Assembly: GCF_002939185.1 (NCBI RefSeq)
Contig: NZ_POVL01000045.1
Coordinates: 1-41,576, forward strand
DNA: 41,576 nucleotides
Source of the DNA: Enterobacter sichuanensis
GTDB taxonomy: Bacteria > Pseudomonadota > Gammaproteobacteria > Enterobacterales > Enterobacteriaceae
Direction of reading: 5' to 3'
Part shown: positions 18,777-28,247 of the stretch, piece by piece
Layout of the letters: the number at the start of each line of letters is the position of its first letter
Position numbering within the stretch: the first letter of the stretch is position 1
Notes under the pieces: generated by a model
What the model was told of the DNA's origin: nothing
Databases searched by the model: none
The model's input: only the letters and a program-made list of their open reading frames with translations
Translations under genes and position numbers: made by a program

Positions 18777-19040
18777 GCCGTATTCCTGTATGAAATAGCA
18801 CGCATCAGCGATGCGCGTCAGCTCACGAAATTCGCGAGAGTGATGTCGACGATTTCAAAAATATAAGAATTTTTCAGGCGGGCATTATCGTCTGAAAGGC
18901 GTTTTTTTTAAGGATAAATAAGCTCAAAGTTCTGTCGGCTTATTGGATTTTCTGAGGTTTTTAAACGCGTGTTAAGCTGTCGACGTTTAAAAGATGTGCA
19001 ATAAACAGTGGTTTTTATCCCATTTATCAGGAACTGAAAA
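18777..19040. promoter_or_regulatory. Divergent fliF / fliE promoter region
   Basis: 264 bp, AT-rich, without genes. On the minus strand, GACGATAA (18885-18892 on +) matches seven of eight positions of the sigma-28 -10 consensus GCCGATAA; 11 nt upstream of it is TTAAAAAA, a poor match to TAAAGTTT. A GAAATAGC string near 18793 resembles half of a FlhDC site but lies almost at the fliF start. An A/T hairpin (AAAAAT...ATTTTT, about 18857-18874) is also present. Divergent control of fliF and fliE is expected; the individual sites are weak. Confidence 0.4.
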
Positions 19041-19364
19041 ATGTCAGCGACATTAATGCGTGGCGTACTCGATCAAATTCAGACCCAGGCGCAGCAGGTC
19101 AGCGGCCCGTCTAACCGGCTGCAGACCTCGCGCGGCGACGCGCCCTCCTTTTCTGACGTTTTATTTAACAGCATTAACGAAATAAATAAAACCCAGGTTG
19201 AGGCAAAGAACAAAACACAGCAGTGGATGTCAGGCAGTAGCGATATTGCCCTAAATGACGTGATGCTGGCGATGCAGAAATCCTCTATTTCATTCAGCTT
19301 CGGTATGCAGGCGCGAAATAAGATGATCAGCGCGTATCAGGAAATAATGAATACCCCGGTGTAA
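19041..19364 (+). CDS. fliE: Flagellar hook-basal body adaptor FliE
   Basis: 107 residues (E. coli 104). The C-terminal half carries the family pattern SSDIALNDVMLAMQKSSISF and AEFGMQ-like FSFGMQARNKMISAYQEIMNTPV. FliE sits between the MS ring and the rod and is the first substrate exported. The ribosome site is AGGA nine bases before ATG. It is normally monocistronic; here the next gene, cheR, begins 16 nt after its stop, so a joint transcript is likely. Confidence 0.96.
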   Translation: MSATLMRGVLDQIQTQAQQVSGPSNRLQTSRGDAPSFSDVLFNSINEINKTQVEAKNKTQQWMSGSSDIALNDVMLAMQKSSISFSFGMQARNKMISAYQEIMNTPV

Positions 19365-19380
19365 GGTCTGATCCCATTCT

Positions 19381-20235
19381 ATGAGTGAAATTAACAGCAC
19401 GCCTGCACGCTTATCCCTGAATACGCTTTCTCTGACTGACAGCGAATTACAGCGTGTCGGGAAATTAATCTATAAGCGCGCCGGCATTGTCGTCAACGCG
19501 CAAAAGCGAGAGATGATTTTCAATCGTCTCTCTCGTCGCGTGCGCACGCTGGGACTGGCCACGTTCAGCGAGTATATCGCCCTTCTGGAGTCGCACGCAG
19601 AGCACCCGGAATGGCAGAACTTTATCAACGCGCTGACCACCAACCTGACCTCCTTTTTCCGCGAGGCCTATCACTTCCCGATCCTCGCGGAACATGCACG
19701 GCAGCGCGCGAATGGCTATCGCGTCTGGTGTACCGCCGCCTCAACGGGGGAAGAGCCCTGCTCTATCGCCATGACGCTGAACGAGCAGCTTGGCGCGTCG
19801 GTGGCCGGGCCGCGCATCTGGGCGTCGGATATCGACACCGAGGTGCTGGCAAAAGCGGAAGCGGGCGTGTACCGGCTGAGCGATCTGGACGCCCTGACAC
19901 TGGCGCAGAAGCGCCATTACTTTCTGCGGGGCGCAGGCGATAACAGCGAATGGGTGAAGGCCAGACGGGAATTGTTGGCGGCCATCCACTATCAGCAGCT
20001 GAATTTACTCGATGAAAAGTGGTCCGTTCCCGGGCCGTTCGACGCCATTTTCTGCCGCAACGTGATGATCTATTTCGACGCGCCAACGCAGCAGCGCCTG
20101 CTGCAGCGCTTTGCGCGTCTGCTTAAGCCAGGTGGCCTGCTGTTTGTCGGCCATTCGGAACACTTTAACCACGCACATATTCCGCTGCGCCTGCGGGGGC
20201 AGTCGGTGTATGAACTGACGGAGGCCACACGGTGA
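19381..20235 (+). CDS. cheR: Chemoreceptor methyltransferase CheR
   Basis: 284 residues (E. coli 286). A helical N-terminal domain (about 15-90) precedes the SAM-dependent Rossmann domain, with [19 protein letters not shown] (about 114-132) as the SAM-binding motif and [14 protein letters not shown] (about 219-232). It methylates glutamates on receptor helices. Adjacent to fliE on the left and overlapping cheB by four bases (GTGA) on the right. In E. coli the gene to its left is the receptor tap, not fliE. Confidence 0.97.
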   Translation: MSEINSTPARLSLNTLSLTDSELQRVGKLIYKRAGIVVNAQKREMIFNRLSRRVRTLGLATFSEYIALLESHAEHPEWQNFINALTTNLTSFFREAYHFPILAEHARQRANGYRVWCTAASTGEEPCSIAMTLNEQLGASVAGPRIWASDIDTEVLAKAEAGVYRLSDLDALTLAQKRHYFLRGAGDNSEWVKARRELLAAIHYQQLNLLDEKWSVPGPFDAIFCRNVMIYFDAPTQQRLLQRFARLLKPGGLLFVGHSEHFNHAHIPLRLRGQSVYELTEATR

Positions 20236-21311
20236 AGGCGATTCGTGTGCTGGCGGTCGATGATTCCGCGCTGATGCGAAGCATGCTCAGCGCGGTGGTC
20301 AATCAGCAGCCGGATATGGAAATGGTCGGTACGGCACCGGACGCGTTTATCGCGCGCGAGTTGATCAAACAGCTTAACCCGGACGTGCTGACGCTGGATA
20401 TCGACATGCCGCGGATGGACGGGCTGGAGTTTCTCTCCCGCCTGATGCGCCTGCGCCCGATGCCGGTGATTATGGTCTCCTCCCTGACTACCCGCGGGTC
20501 GAAAGCCACTCTGACCGCGCTTGAGCGCGGCGCGGTGGATTTTCTGCCCAAGCCCGAGCACCGCGGTGCAGAGAATATCGACAGCTGGGGCCAACTGGTG
20601 GTGGAGAAGATCCGCGTCGCGGCCCGCGCGAAGCTGGCCCCGCACGACCCGGCTGCCAGGCCGGTGCTCGCCGGTATTCCCGTGCGCCAGCAGAGCCTCA
20701 TCGCCATTGGTGCCTCCACGGGCGGCACGGAGGCGCTGCGCCGGGTGCTGATGCCGCTGCCGGTCAGCACGCCGGGGATTGTGATTGCCCAGCATATGCC
20801 TGCCAGTTTTACCCACTCTTTCGCCCAGCGACTCGACTCGCTGTGCCAGATTGCCGTGCGTGAAGCGCAGGATGGCGAGCCGGTGCTGCCAGGTACCGCC
20901 CTGATTGCCCCGGGCGATCGCCATATGGAGGTCATCTGCCAGGACAACGGCTACCGGATCAGGCTCAGCGATGCCCCGCCGGTGAACCGTCATCGTCCGT
21001 CGGTGGATGTGCTGTTTGACTCCGTGGCGCGTCAGGCCAGCAAACACGCCAGCGCCGCCCTGCTGACCGGCATGGGCGCGGACGGTGCGCGTGGCCTGCT
21101 GCACCTGCGCCAGACCGGCGCCTTTACCCTCGCGCAGAGCGAAGCCACCTGCGTGGTGTTCGGCATGCCGCGGGAGGCGATTGCGCTGGGCGCGGCGAAA
21201 AAGGTCGTCGACCTCGACGATATCAGCCAGTGCTTACTGGACAGTTTCCATAAACATAAATCATCCCATACCGACTCACGACGTTCAGGAGATACCCCCC
21301 ATGTCGGATAA
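20232..21311 (+). CDS. cheB: Receptor methylesterase/glutamine deamidase CheB
   Basis: 359 residues (E. coli 349). The receiver domain has the acidic pair DD at 10-11, phosphoacceptor D56 in [12 protein letters not shown] and the K of LPKPEH near 107. The catalytic domain has S162 in [11 protein letters not shown]188 in AQHMPASF and the aspartate of [11 protein letters not shown]. All key residues are present. The start is GTG with GGAGG seven bases upstream. The last 15 or so residues ([14 protein letters not shown]) run past the usual end, through the cheY ribosome site and into cheY by 11 nt. Confidence 0.97.
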   Translation: MKAIRVLAVDDSALMRSMLSAVVNQQPDMEMVGTAPDAFIARELIKQLNPDVLTLDIDMPRMDGLEFLSRLMRLRPMPVIMVSSLTTRGSKATLTALERGAVDFLPKPEHRGAENIDSWGQLVVEKIRVAARAKLAPHDPAARPVLAGIPVRQQSLIAIGASTGGTEALRRVLMPLPVSTPGIVIAQHMPASFTHSFAQRLDSLCQIAVREAQDGEPVLPGTALIAPGDRHMEVICQDNGYRIRLSDAPPVNRHRPSVDVLFDSVARQASKHASAALLTGMGADGARGLLHLRQTGAFTLAQSEATCVVFGMPREAIALGAAKKVVDLDDISQCLLDSFHKHKSSHTDSRRSGDTPHVG

Positions 21312-21687
21312 AAATTTGCGTTTTCTGGTGGTAGACGACTTCGCCACCATGCGACGCATCGTACGAAACCTGCTGCAGGATCTGGGCTACAAGCACATTG
21401 ACGAGGCGGAAGACGGTCAGGACGCGCTCAACAAGCTGCGCGCCAGCGACTTCGATTTCGTGGTCAGCGACTGGAACATGCCGAATGTCGACGGACTGGA
21501 GCTGCTGAAAACCATCCGCAGCGATGCGGCGATGGCAAAACTGCCGGTCCTGATGGTGACCGCAGAAGCGAAGAAAGAGAACATCATCGCCGCGGCTCAG
21601 GCGGGCGCCAATGGTTACATCGTTAAACCGTTCACCGCTGCCACGCTGGAAGAGAAGCTCGGCAAAATCTTTGAAAAACTCGGGTAA
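21301..21687 (+). CDS. cheY: Chemotaxis response regulator CheY
   Basis: 128 residues. D12, D13, D57 (VVSDWNMPN), T87 (MVTAEAKK) and K109 (YIVKPFTA) are all present, so phosphorylation and FliM binding should be normal. GGAGA lies upstream inside the cheB end. Compared by eye with E. coli CheY as I remember it, about 26 positions differ, mainly in residues 25-55, which is much for a gene that is nearly invariant between E. coli and its close relatives. The chosen start gives [14 protein letters not shown], matching the family start. Confidence 0.96.
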   Translation: MSDKNLRFLVVDDFATMRRIVRNLLQDLGYKHIDEAEDGQDALNKLRASDFDFVVSDWNMPNVDGLELLKTIRSDAAMAKLPVLMVTAEAKKENIIAAAQAGANGYIVKPFTAATLEEKLGKIFEKLG

Positions 21688-21692
21688 CCCTT

Positions 21693-22331
21693 ATGAACTC
21701 CCCGTTAAACATGCAGGCGGATAACGCCACTGAGATTTTCGTTCGCATCGGACAGTTGACCCGTCTGCTGCGCGACAGCATGGCCAACCTCGGTCTGGAA
21801 CAGGCGATTATGGAAGTCGCGGACGCGTTTCCGAACACCCGCGACCGCCTGAACTATGTGGTGGGTAAGACCTCCCAGGCCGCCGACCGGGCGCTGACCA
21901 GCGTAGAGGTGGCGCGCCCGCTGCAGGAAGGGCTGAGCGATAGCGCCACCGCGCTGAGCGCCCGCTGGGATGCGTGGTTTGCCAATCCGCAGCCGCTGGA
22001 CGATGCCCGCGAGCTGGTTAAAGCCACCCGCGCCTTTCTGCACGACGTGCCGGAAAAGACCCAGCAAACCAACCGCCAGCTGACGGAAATCATGATGGCG
22101 CAGGACTTCCAGGATCTCACCGGCCAGGTGCTGCAAAGCCTGATGCACGTTATCGAAACCGTGGAGAAGGAGCTTATCAGCGTGCTGGTGGAAAACATGA
22201 GCGAACGCGACGCCAGCGCCGCTACCGGTGACGCGCACCTGAAGAACGGTCCGCAGATCGACACCCGCGCCGAGGGCATTGTGGCGTCTCAGGAGCAGGT
22301 GGACGATCTGCTGGAGTCACTCGGCTTCTAA
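21693..22331 (+). CDS. cheZ: CheY-P phosphatase CheZ
   Basis: 212 residues (E. coli 214). It is an elongated helical protein. The catalytic motif QDFQDLTGQV contains D141 and Q145, equivalent to D143/Q147 of E. coli. The C-terminal CheY-binding helix SQEQVDDLLESLGF is intact. It lies five bases after cheY and removes phosphate from CheY. CheZ is a feature of gamma- and beta-proteobacterial enteric-type chemotaxis, fitting the taxonomic call. Confidence 0.96.
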   Translation: MNSPLNMQADNATEIFVRIGQLTRLLRDSMANLGLEQAIMEVADAFPNTRDRLNYVVGKTSQAADRALTSVEVARPLQEGLSDSATALSARWDAWFANPQPLDDARELVKATRAFLHDVPEKTQQTNRQLTEIMMAQDFQDLTGQVLQSLMHVIETVEKELISVLVENMSERDASAATGDAHLKNGPQIDTRAEGIVASQEQVDDLLESLGF

Positions 22332-22349
22332 TCCCGCCGGGCGAATGTC

Positions 22350-23495
22350 ATGTCAGAACAAAACGACAGCGAAAAAACCGAAGACCCCACCCCCCACCGA
22401 AAGCAAAAAGCGCGCGAGGAGGGACAGGTTCCCCGATCGCGCGAGCTGACGAGCCTCCTGATGCTGCTGGCAGGCTGGGGGTTACTGCTGGTGGCGGGCG
22501 GCTGGCTGGCGAAACAGCTGCAGCATCTGCTGCATAACGGTCTGACGTTTGACCGGCTGTTAGTCAGCGACCCGCAGCAGATGCTGCATCACGCCGGATC
22601 GCTGCTGGGAATGGCGTTTCTGGCCCTGCTGCCGTTCGTCGGCGGGCTGTTTCTTACCGCCGTTGCCACGCCGTCGCTGATTGGCGGCCTGAATATGAGC
22701 GCCAAAGCCCTCAAGTTCAACGTCAAAAAGCTCAACCCGATCAGCGGCATCAAGCGTCTGTTTTCCGCGCAGATGGTGTCGGAAATGGTCAAGAGCGTTC
22801 TCAAGGTGACGCTGGCGGGCATCGGTGGCGGGCTGTTCCTGTGGTTCAACAAAGGGAAATTTATCAGCCTGATGTATGAGCCACTGCGCCTGGCGCTGGG
22901 TGATATCAGCGCCCTGCTGATGGGCTGCATGCTGGTCATTATCTTATCGCTGATCCCGATGGTGGCGTTCGACGTGGTGTACCAGCTCTGGAGCAACTTC
23001 AAGAAGCTGCGCATGAGCCTGAAGGAAATCAAAGACGAATTCAAAAATCAGGAAGGCGACCCGCTGATTAAAAGTCGCATCCGCCAGCTGCAGCGTCAGA
23101 TGGCGCAGCAGCGAATGATGACCGATGTCCCCACCGCTGACGTGGTGGTGAATAACCCGACCCACTATTCGGTGGCTCTGAAGTATCAGGAAGGCGCCAT
23201 GGGGGCGCCGATGGTGGTCGCCAGCGGTAGCGGGCTGATTGCCCTGCGCATCCGCGAACTGGCCGAAGAGAACCGGGTTCCCATGCTTGAGGCACCGCCG
23301 CTGGCGCGTGCCCTGTATCGCCATTGTGACCCCGGCTCACCGGTTCCCGCCGAGCTCTATAGCGCGGTGGCGGAAGTCCTGGCCTGGGTTTATGGCCTGA
23401 AGCGCTGGCGTAAGGGCTATGGCTTACGTCCGCTGACACCTAAAGATCTTCCCGTTCCGGCGGGAATGGATTTTGCACAAGAGAGTAGAGAGTGA
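22350..23495 (+). CDS. flhB: Flagellar export switch protein FlhB
   Basis: 381 residues (E. coli 382). The lysine/arginine-rich start (MSEQNDSEKTEDPTPHRKQK) is followed by four membrane helices between about 35 and 210 and a cytoplasmic domain with the autocleavage motif N269-P-T-H272. Cleavage there, with FliK, switches export from hook to filament substrates. It begins 18 nt after cheZ and overlaps flhA by one base. Confidence 0.97.
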   Translation: MSEQNDSEKTEDPTPHRKQKAREEGQVPRSRELTSLLMLLAGWGLLLVAGGWLAKQLQHLLHNGLTFDRLLVSDPQQMLHHAGSLLGMAFLALLPFVGGLFLTAVATPSLIGGLNMSAKALKFNVKKLNPISGIKRLFSAQMVSEMVKSVLKVTLAGIGGGLFLWFNKGKFISLMYEPLRLALGDISALLMGCMLVIILSLIPMVAFDVVYQLWSNFKKLRMSLKEIKDEFKNQEGDPLIKSRIRQLQRQMAQQRMMTDVPTADVVVNNPTHYSVALKYQEGAMGAPMVVASGSGLIALRIRELAEENRVPMLEAPPLARALYRHCDPGSPVPAELYSAVAEVLAWVYGLKRWRKGYGLRPLTPKDLPVPAGMDFAQESRE

Positions 23496-25588
23496 TGGCC
23501 AATATCGCCACCAAATTACGATTACCCAACATGAAGGAAACCCAGTGGCAGGTGCTGGCCGGGCCGGTACTGATCATGACCATCCTGGCGATGATGATCC
23601 TGCCGCTGCCGACCTTCGTGCTGGACCTGCTGTTTACCTTCAACATCGTGCTGTCGATCATGATCCTGCTGGTCGCCATGTTTACCCAGAACACGCTGGA
23701 GTTTTCGGCGTTCCCGACGGTACTGCTGTTCTCCACCCTGCTGCGGCTGGCGCTGAACGTCGCCTCCACGCGCGTGATCCTGATGAATGGCCATACCGGC
23801 TCAGAAGCGGCCGGTCAGGTGGTGGAAGCGTTCGGCCACTTCCTGGTGGGAGGCAATTTCGCCATCGGTATCATCGTGTTCATCATCCTGATCATCATTA
23901 ACTTTATGGTGATCACCAAGGGTGCCGGACGTATTGCGGAAGTGGGCGCACGTTTCTCCCTCGACGGGATGCCGGGCAAGCAGATGGCGATTGACGCGGA
24001 TCTGAACGCTGGCCTGATCGGCGAAGAGGAAGCCAAACGCCGCCGTAAAGAGGTGACGCAGGAGGCGGACTTCTACGGCTCGATGGACGGTGCCAGCAAG
24101 TTTGTGCGCGGTGATGCCATCGCCGGGCTGCTGATTATGGCGATCAACATTATTGGCGGTCTGGTGATCGGCGTGATGCAGCACGACATGTCCGTGGGCG
24201 TGGCCGGTGAAACCTACACCCTGCTGACCATCGGTGATGGTCTGGTGGCGCAGATCCCGGGCCTGGTGATCTCCACCGCGGCCGGTGTGGTCGTGACCCG
24301 CGTGGCCAACGATCAGGATGTGGGCGAGCAGATGGTGGGCCAGCTGTTCACCTCTCCGCGCGTGATTGTGCTGGCGGCGGGCGTAATTGGTCTGCTGGGG
24401 CTGATCCCCGGTATGCCAAACTTCGTCTTCCTGCTGTTTACCGCCACGCTGCTGGGCGTCGCCTGGTGGCTACGCGGCCGTGAAGGCGACGCGAAAAAAA
24501 CCGGTGGCGCGCAGGCCGACGCCGACGCGGCGGAAGCCGAAGTGGCGCAGGTGCACGAAGCCACCTGGTCTGACGTACAAATGGAAGATACCCTGGGTCT
24601 GGAAGTGGGCTATCGCCTGATCCCGATGGTGGATCACGAGCAGCAGGGCCAGCTGCTGACCCGCGTGCGCGGCATTCGCAAGAAGTTCGCCCAGCAGATG
24701 GGCTTCCTCCCCCCTGCCGTGCATATTCGTGACAACCTGGATCTGGCCCCGACGCACTACCGCATCCTGCTTAAAGGGGTCACCATTGGTTCAGGCGACG
24801 TGCAACCGGATCGCTGGATGGCGATCAACCCCGGCTGCGCAGAGGGCGAAGTCCCCGGCACCCCGTGTACCGAGCCGACCTTTGGCCTGCCTGCCCTGTG
24901 GATTGACGAAGTGCATCGCGAACTGGCGCAGACGCTGGGCTACACGGTGGTTGACCCGAGTTCGGTGGTGGCAACGCACCTCAACCATCTGATCTCCACC
25001 CATACCGAGGAGCTGTTTGGCCGTCAGGAGGCGCAGCAGCTGCTCGACCAGATCACCAAACACTCACCGAAACTGGTGGAGGATCTCATTCCGGCGGTCA
25101 TCAGCCTGACCACGCTGCACAAGGTGCTGCAGAACCTGCTGGCCGAGCGCGTGCCGATCCGCGATATGCGCACCATCATCGATACGCTGGCGGAGTTTGC
25201 TACCGCCCAGAGCGATGCCGATGAGCTGACCACCCGCGTGCGGGCGCGTCTTTCCAGGGCGATCACCCAGCAGTGGTTCCCGGGGGAGGGCGATATTCAG
25301 CTGATTGGTCTGGATCTCTCCCTGGAGCAGCTGCTGGTCCAGGCGACCCAGAGCGGCAGCGCGATTGAGCCAGGCATTGCCGAAAACCTGATGAAGCAGA
25401 CCGAACAGGCGCTGCAGCACCAGGAAGGCTTAGGCGCGCCGCCGGTGCTGCTGGTGAACCCGGCCCTGCGCCTGATGCTGTCGCGCTACCTGCGCCGCAT
25501 CTTCCCGCAGCTGGCGGTGCTTTCGAGCCAGGAGATTAATACCCAGCGCAACGTGCGGATGACCTATCTGATTGGGGGGAAAGGATGA
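23495..25588 (+). CDS. flhA: Flagellar export gate protein FlhA
   Basis: 697 residues from ATG 23495 (one base shared with the flhB stop; a GTG three bases earlier would add one residue). E. coli FlhA is 692. Eight membrane helices fill residues about 20-325, including the conserved FHIPEP-region motif LDGMPGKQMAIDADLNAG (about 150-167), followed by a cytoplasmic ring domain (about 355-697). FlhA forms the nonameric export ring. Similarity to E. coli FlhA is obvious but not close in the cytoplasmic domain. A charged linker with ADADAAEAEVAQ lies around 335-347. Confidence 0.97.
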   Translation: MANIATKLRLPNMKETQWQVLAGPVLIMTILAMMILPLPTFVLDLLFTFNIVLSIMILLVAMFTQNTLEFSAFPTVLLFSTLLRLALNVASTRVILMNGHTGSEAAGQVVEAFGHFLVGGNFAIGIIVFIILIIINFMVITKGAGRIAEVGARFSLDGMPGKQMAIDADLNAGLIGEEEAKRRRKEVTQEADFYGSMDGASKFVRGDAIAGLLIMAINIIGGLVIGVMQHDMSVGVAGETYTLLTIGDGLVAQIPGLVISTAAGVVVTRVANDQDVGEQMVGQLFTSPRVIVLAAGVIGLLGLIPGMPNFVFLLFTATLLGVAWWLRGREGDAKKTGGAQADADAAEAEVAQVHEATWSDVQMEDTLGLEVGYRLIPMVDHEQQGQLLTRVRGIRKKFAQQMGFLPPAVHIRDNLDLAPTHYRILLKGVTIGSGDVQPDRWMAINPGCAEGEVPGTPCTEPTFGLPALWIDEVHRELAQTLGYTVVDPSSVVATHLNHLISTHTEELFGRQEAQQLLDQITKHSPKLVEDLIPAVISLTTLHKVLQNLLAERVPIRDMRTIIDTLAEFATAQSDADELTTRVRARLSRAITQQWFPGEGDIQLIGLDLSLEQLLVQATQSGSAIEPGIAENLMKQTEQALQHQEGLGAPPVLLVNPALRLMLSRYLRRIFPQLAVLSSQEINTQRNVRMTYLIGGKG

Positions 25589-25992
25589 CGCGATGGGCTG
25601 CGGGACTACTTCTGATCTCACCGCTGGTCATGGCGGCGGACGGATCCTGGAGCAGCAGCAGCTTTGGCGGCACGATGACGCGGGGCCAGCAGGTGCTGAA
25701 GAGCAAACCGGTGCAAAGCCCCTCTCCCCTGCCCGCGGGGGCCGTGGCCGCCCGCGTACACTGGAAAATCACGACCCATGGACTGACCCCGCCGGGGTTT
25801 CGCATCCGCCTGTGCAGCGAGGCACGCTGCCTGCCGCTCTCCGGTTTTTCCGGCGAGCAGCGTCTGCCTGCCGGTATGCCAGCAGGCGGGCCGTTTCGTT
25901 TCGAGTATTATTCCACGGCGGGCGGGCGTCTTGACGCCCCGTTAACGGTGCTGAGTAATCAGGTTACGGTGAGTTACCGGAACCGCGGTTGA
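25585..25992 (+). CDS. flhE: Periplasmic flagellar protein FlhE
   Basis: 135 residues (E. coli 130). A signal peptide (MTRWAAGLLLISPLVMAADG) precedes a small beta-rich domain; PPGFRIRLCSEARCLPLSG contains the conserved cysteine pair. FlhE acts in the periplasm, where it limits proton leak through the export gate and helps proper assembly. Overlap with flhA is four bases (ATGA). It closes the rightward cluster and is followed by a strong hairpin. Confidence 0.92.
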   Translation: MTRWAAGLLLISPLVMAADGSWSSSSFGGTMTRGQQVLKSKPVQSPSPLPAGAVAARVHWKITTHGLTPPGFRIRLCSEARCLPLSGFSGEQRLPAGMPAGGPFRFEYYSTAGGRLDAPLTVLSNQVTVSYRNRG

Positions 25993-25997
25993 GCCCG

Positions 25998-26023
25998 AGC
26001 ATGACCGGCGAACCGGTCATGCT
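25998..26023. terminator. Perfect 11-bp hairpin between flhE and autotransporter ends
   Basis: AGCATGACCGG (25998-26008) and CCGGTCATGCT (26013-26023) pair fully around CGAA, a stable tetraloop-like loop. It lies just after the flhE stop and just beyond the convergent autotransporter stop. Without a T run on either strand it may mark processed 3' ends more than act as a classical terminator. Confidence 0.6.
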
Positions 26024-26034
26024 TGCGGTACAAC

Positions 26035-28167
26035 TTAGAAATCGACGCGCAGGCCGACACTTCCCACCACCGGCGACTCAACATGCTCACTCTTCGCGTA
26101 GCTCGCATCCAGCCAGACCTCGGTTGACGGAGTCACTTTCACGCTGATACCGCCCGTGAATGTGCCACCCGTTCCGGTGAAGTCGTTGGTAAAGTCATAG
26201 GTTTCGTTAATGCGCGTACTGCCGTTTTTGACCAGCTCCTGACGCAGGGCCGCCGTCGCATAAGGCATGACCTGCACCTCACCGGCCTCCAGACGCGTGC
26301 TCACACGCAGACCGGCTTGCGCCTGCAGTGAACGTCCGTCGCCGGTTTCCGCCGTCATCCCGTTGTTCAGTTTGACGTGCTCAGACGGGGTCACCCAGCC
26401 ATCGAGCCCGGCAAACGGCGTCAGATGCGTGGCATCGCTCAGGGCGATATGACGACCCGCTTCCAGACCCAGTCCGTATCCCCAGCTGTGCCAGTCGGCA
26501 CGCGCCGTTGCACCATCGCTCATGCGGGCGCTCAGCTTGTTGGCGAAATGGTTAATCTGCGCGGAGCCGCTGGTGTACCAGCCGTTAGCCGAGTTCAGCG
26601 TGGCATACAGACCGCCACCGTAGCTGGTGACACGGCTCTGGCCGCCGCGGGCATGTTTAACCTGACCGGTTGACTGGCTCAGCCAGGCCCCGGTGGTGAG
26701 ATCCCCTGCATTCAGAGAAGTTACCTTATCGCCGCCCAGCATCATGCCGTTTTGTTCCAGGCGATAGGCGGAACCCCAGGCGCCGTCGACATCGCTGCGG
26801 CTGTGCAGCACAGTGCCCCACATGCCGGACTGCGACCGGGTGCGGGTGTCGTCAAGACGCGCGCGCAGGACGTTCATTTCATACTCGTGGATAAACTGTG
26901 GCGCGGACGCCATCGACAGCATCGCATCGGTAGACGCGGAGGTTGAACCTGGCGCCTGCACCAGCTCCCACTGGTTGCCATTACGCACCAGCGTATGCTG
27001 CCAGGCCCCCACGTCGAGGCGTCCTCCGTTCAGGGCAAATTCAGCATCACCGCCGCCGGTACGCACCAGCGTCAGCACGTCGCGACCGGCCTCGCGACCG
27101 CTGGCCGCCACGTGCAGAGTGTGTTTCCCGGAGGCGCTGTCGGTGATATCCAGAAGATCGGCTTCGCCCGTGCGGAGATCGGCATTCATCACAAAATGAC
27201 CGCTGCCGGAGAGCGTGCCGAGCGTCAGGGTGCGGTACTCCTCTCCTGCGGCAAATCTCACCGTTCCGCCCGCCATGGAAAGGGATTTGATATCGGAGTC
27301 AGCCGTCATTTCATAGAGGGAGGTGTTATCCAGCGACAGGGAATTGACGTTCGTCATCGCGCCAGAGAGATGGCTGCCGTTGCTGAGCGCGACGTCAACA
27401 ATCGCCGAATCTTCCGCACGGATGTCTCCTGCGGCGTGGCTGGCGTCAAGCGTCAGATCAACGCTTCCTCGCTCAGCAACCAACAGTTCGCCGGTCTGCG
27501 AACTGGCGGTGCTACCCTGTTGCAACAGAATATTTTGATGACCACTGCTTGCCAAAAAGGCGGGGCCATTTGTCGCTCCGACGTGACTGCCTGCGAGCGT
27601 AAGGTGATTATCGCCGTTCAGATAGACCCCTGAGTTATATCCTTCAATCACGCTGCCGTTAAACGTCGCGCCAGTACTTTCGAGATGCACCGCCCCCGTC
27701 CATTGGCTATCGTCATGGGCAAAATAGCCATTATCGACGAGCACATCGCCGTTACTAGCGAAAAATTGCTCTGCACGGATTTGCGTTGCCCTGAGGCGGG
27801 AATAGAAGAGAACGAGCTGTGTGTCAATCGTCGTATTGCTGAGTTGCGTATCGCCCAGAAGGGCTGCGAAAGCGATTTGCGCATTACTGATAGTGGCTGA
27901 GCTTCCTTCGAAAACTGTCAGCCCGTATGCGATCTTCCCGCCATCCATATCTAAATGTCCGGCATAGATGTCCATTTTGCCCGCCGTCGCATTGCGGGCA
28001 GTGAGCGTCGCGCCATTTTGGACCTGATAATTTTCATTTACTGGCGCGCTTTCATCGATAAAGGCGTCTTTTTCGATAATTGTGTTAGCTTGCAGATTGC
28101 CGGTCGAACCAAGCAGCGTAACGAGGATCGCCCTGCGAAGCGGCGAAAAATAAAATAACGGTTTCAT
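26035..28167 (-). CDS. Autotransporter, AIDA/pertactin-like passenger with outer-membrane barrel
   Basis: 710 residues, type Va secretion. A signal peptide (about 1-27, cut near LQANT) leads to a repetitive beta-helix passenger (about 28-430) rich in Asn, Gly, Ser and Thr. The segment RTLTLGTLSGSGHFVMNADL (about 315-335) and a following LHVAASGREAGRDVLTLVRT stretch match the pertactin-type folding region. The barrel covers about 440-710 and ends VGLRVDF, with the terminal phenylalanine needed for BAM insertion. Likely surface adhesin or biofilm factor; no protease motif was seen. It follows the 89-aa gene on the same strand, but a long hairpin sits 19 nt before its start. A MarT-like regulator is encoded 18 kb away; MarT controls the autotransporter MisL in Salmonella, so this is a candidate target. 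Confidence 0.9.
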   Translation of the reverse strand: MKPLFYFSPLRRAILVTLLGSTGNLQANTIIEKDAFIDESAPVNENYQVQNGATLTARNATAGKMDIYAGHLDMDGGKIAYGLTVFEGSSATISNAQIAFAALLGDTQLSNTTIDTQLVLFYSRLRATQIRAEQFFASNGDVLVDNGYFAHDDSQWTGAVHLESTGATFNGSVIEGYNSGVYLNGDNHLTLAGSHVGATNGPAFLASSGHQNILLQQGSTASSQTGELLVAERGSVDLTLDASHAAGDIRAEDSAIVDVALSNGSHLSGAMTNVNSLSLDNTSLYEMTADSDIKSLSMAGGTVRFAAGEEYRTLTLGTLSGSGHFVMNADLRTGEADLLDITDSASGKHTLHVAASGREAGRDVLTLVRTGGGDAEFALNGGRLDVGAWQHTLVRNGNQWELVQAPGSTSASTDAMLSMASAPQFIHEYEMNVLRARLDDTRTRSQSGMWGTVLHSRSDVDGAWGSAYRLEQNGMMLGGDKVTSLNAGDLTTGAWLSQSTGQVKHARGGQSRVTSYGGGLYATLNSANGWYTSGSAQINHFANKLSARMSDGATARADWHSWGYGLGLEAGRHIALSDATHLTPFAGLDGWVTPSEHVKLNNGMTAETGDGRSLQAQAGLRVSTRLEAGEVQVMPYATAALRQELVKNGSTRINETYDFTNDFTGTGGTFTGGISVKVTPSTEVWLDASYAKSEHVESPVVGSVGLRVDF

Positions 28168-28186
28168 AAATTGCCTTTCTGATTAG

Positions 28187-28220
28187 GAATAAACAGAGAG
28201 GAGTTCCTCTCTGTTTATTC
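28187..28220 (-). terminator. Perfect 16-bp inverted repeat in autotransporter leader
   Basis: GAATAAACAGAGAGGA (28187-28202) is the exact reverse complement of 28205-28220. On the minus-strand transcript the arms are A-rich at 5' and U-rich at 3' (CTGTTTATTC), the shape of a bidirectional rho-independent terminator. It ends the small upstream gene, yet lies only 19 nt before the autotransporter ATG with AAAGG in between, so it can act as an attenuator. Confidence 0.75.
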
Positions 28221-28247
28221 ATCGGAGAAAAGGCCATTGGCTAAAAT

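Noticed and set aside
18788..18802. GAAATAGC string resembling half of a FlhDC binding site
   Set aside because: Only one half-site is visible and it lies within about 15 nt of the fliF start, the wrong place to activate fliF.
18885..18911. Sigma-28 promoter on the minus strand before fliF
   Set aside because: The -10 match is good, but the -35 is poor and fliF is usually an FlhDC/sigma-70 gene; mentioned only as a weak possibility.
21240..21311. CheB C-terminal extension over the cheY ribosome site as a novel regulatory fusion
   Set aside because: The extra residues are low-complexity and the overlap is short; most likely an incidental late stop codon.
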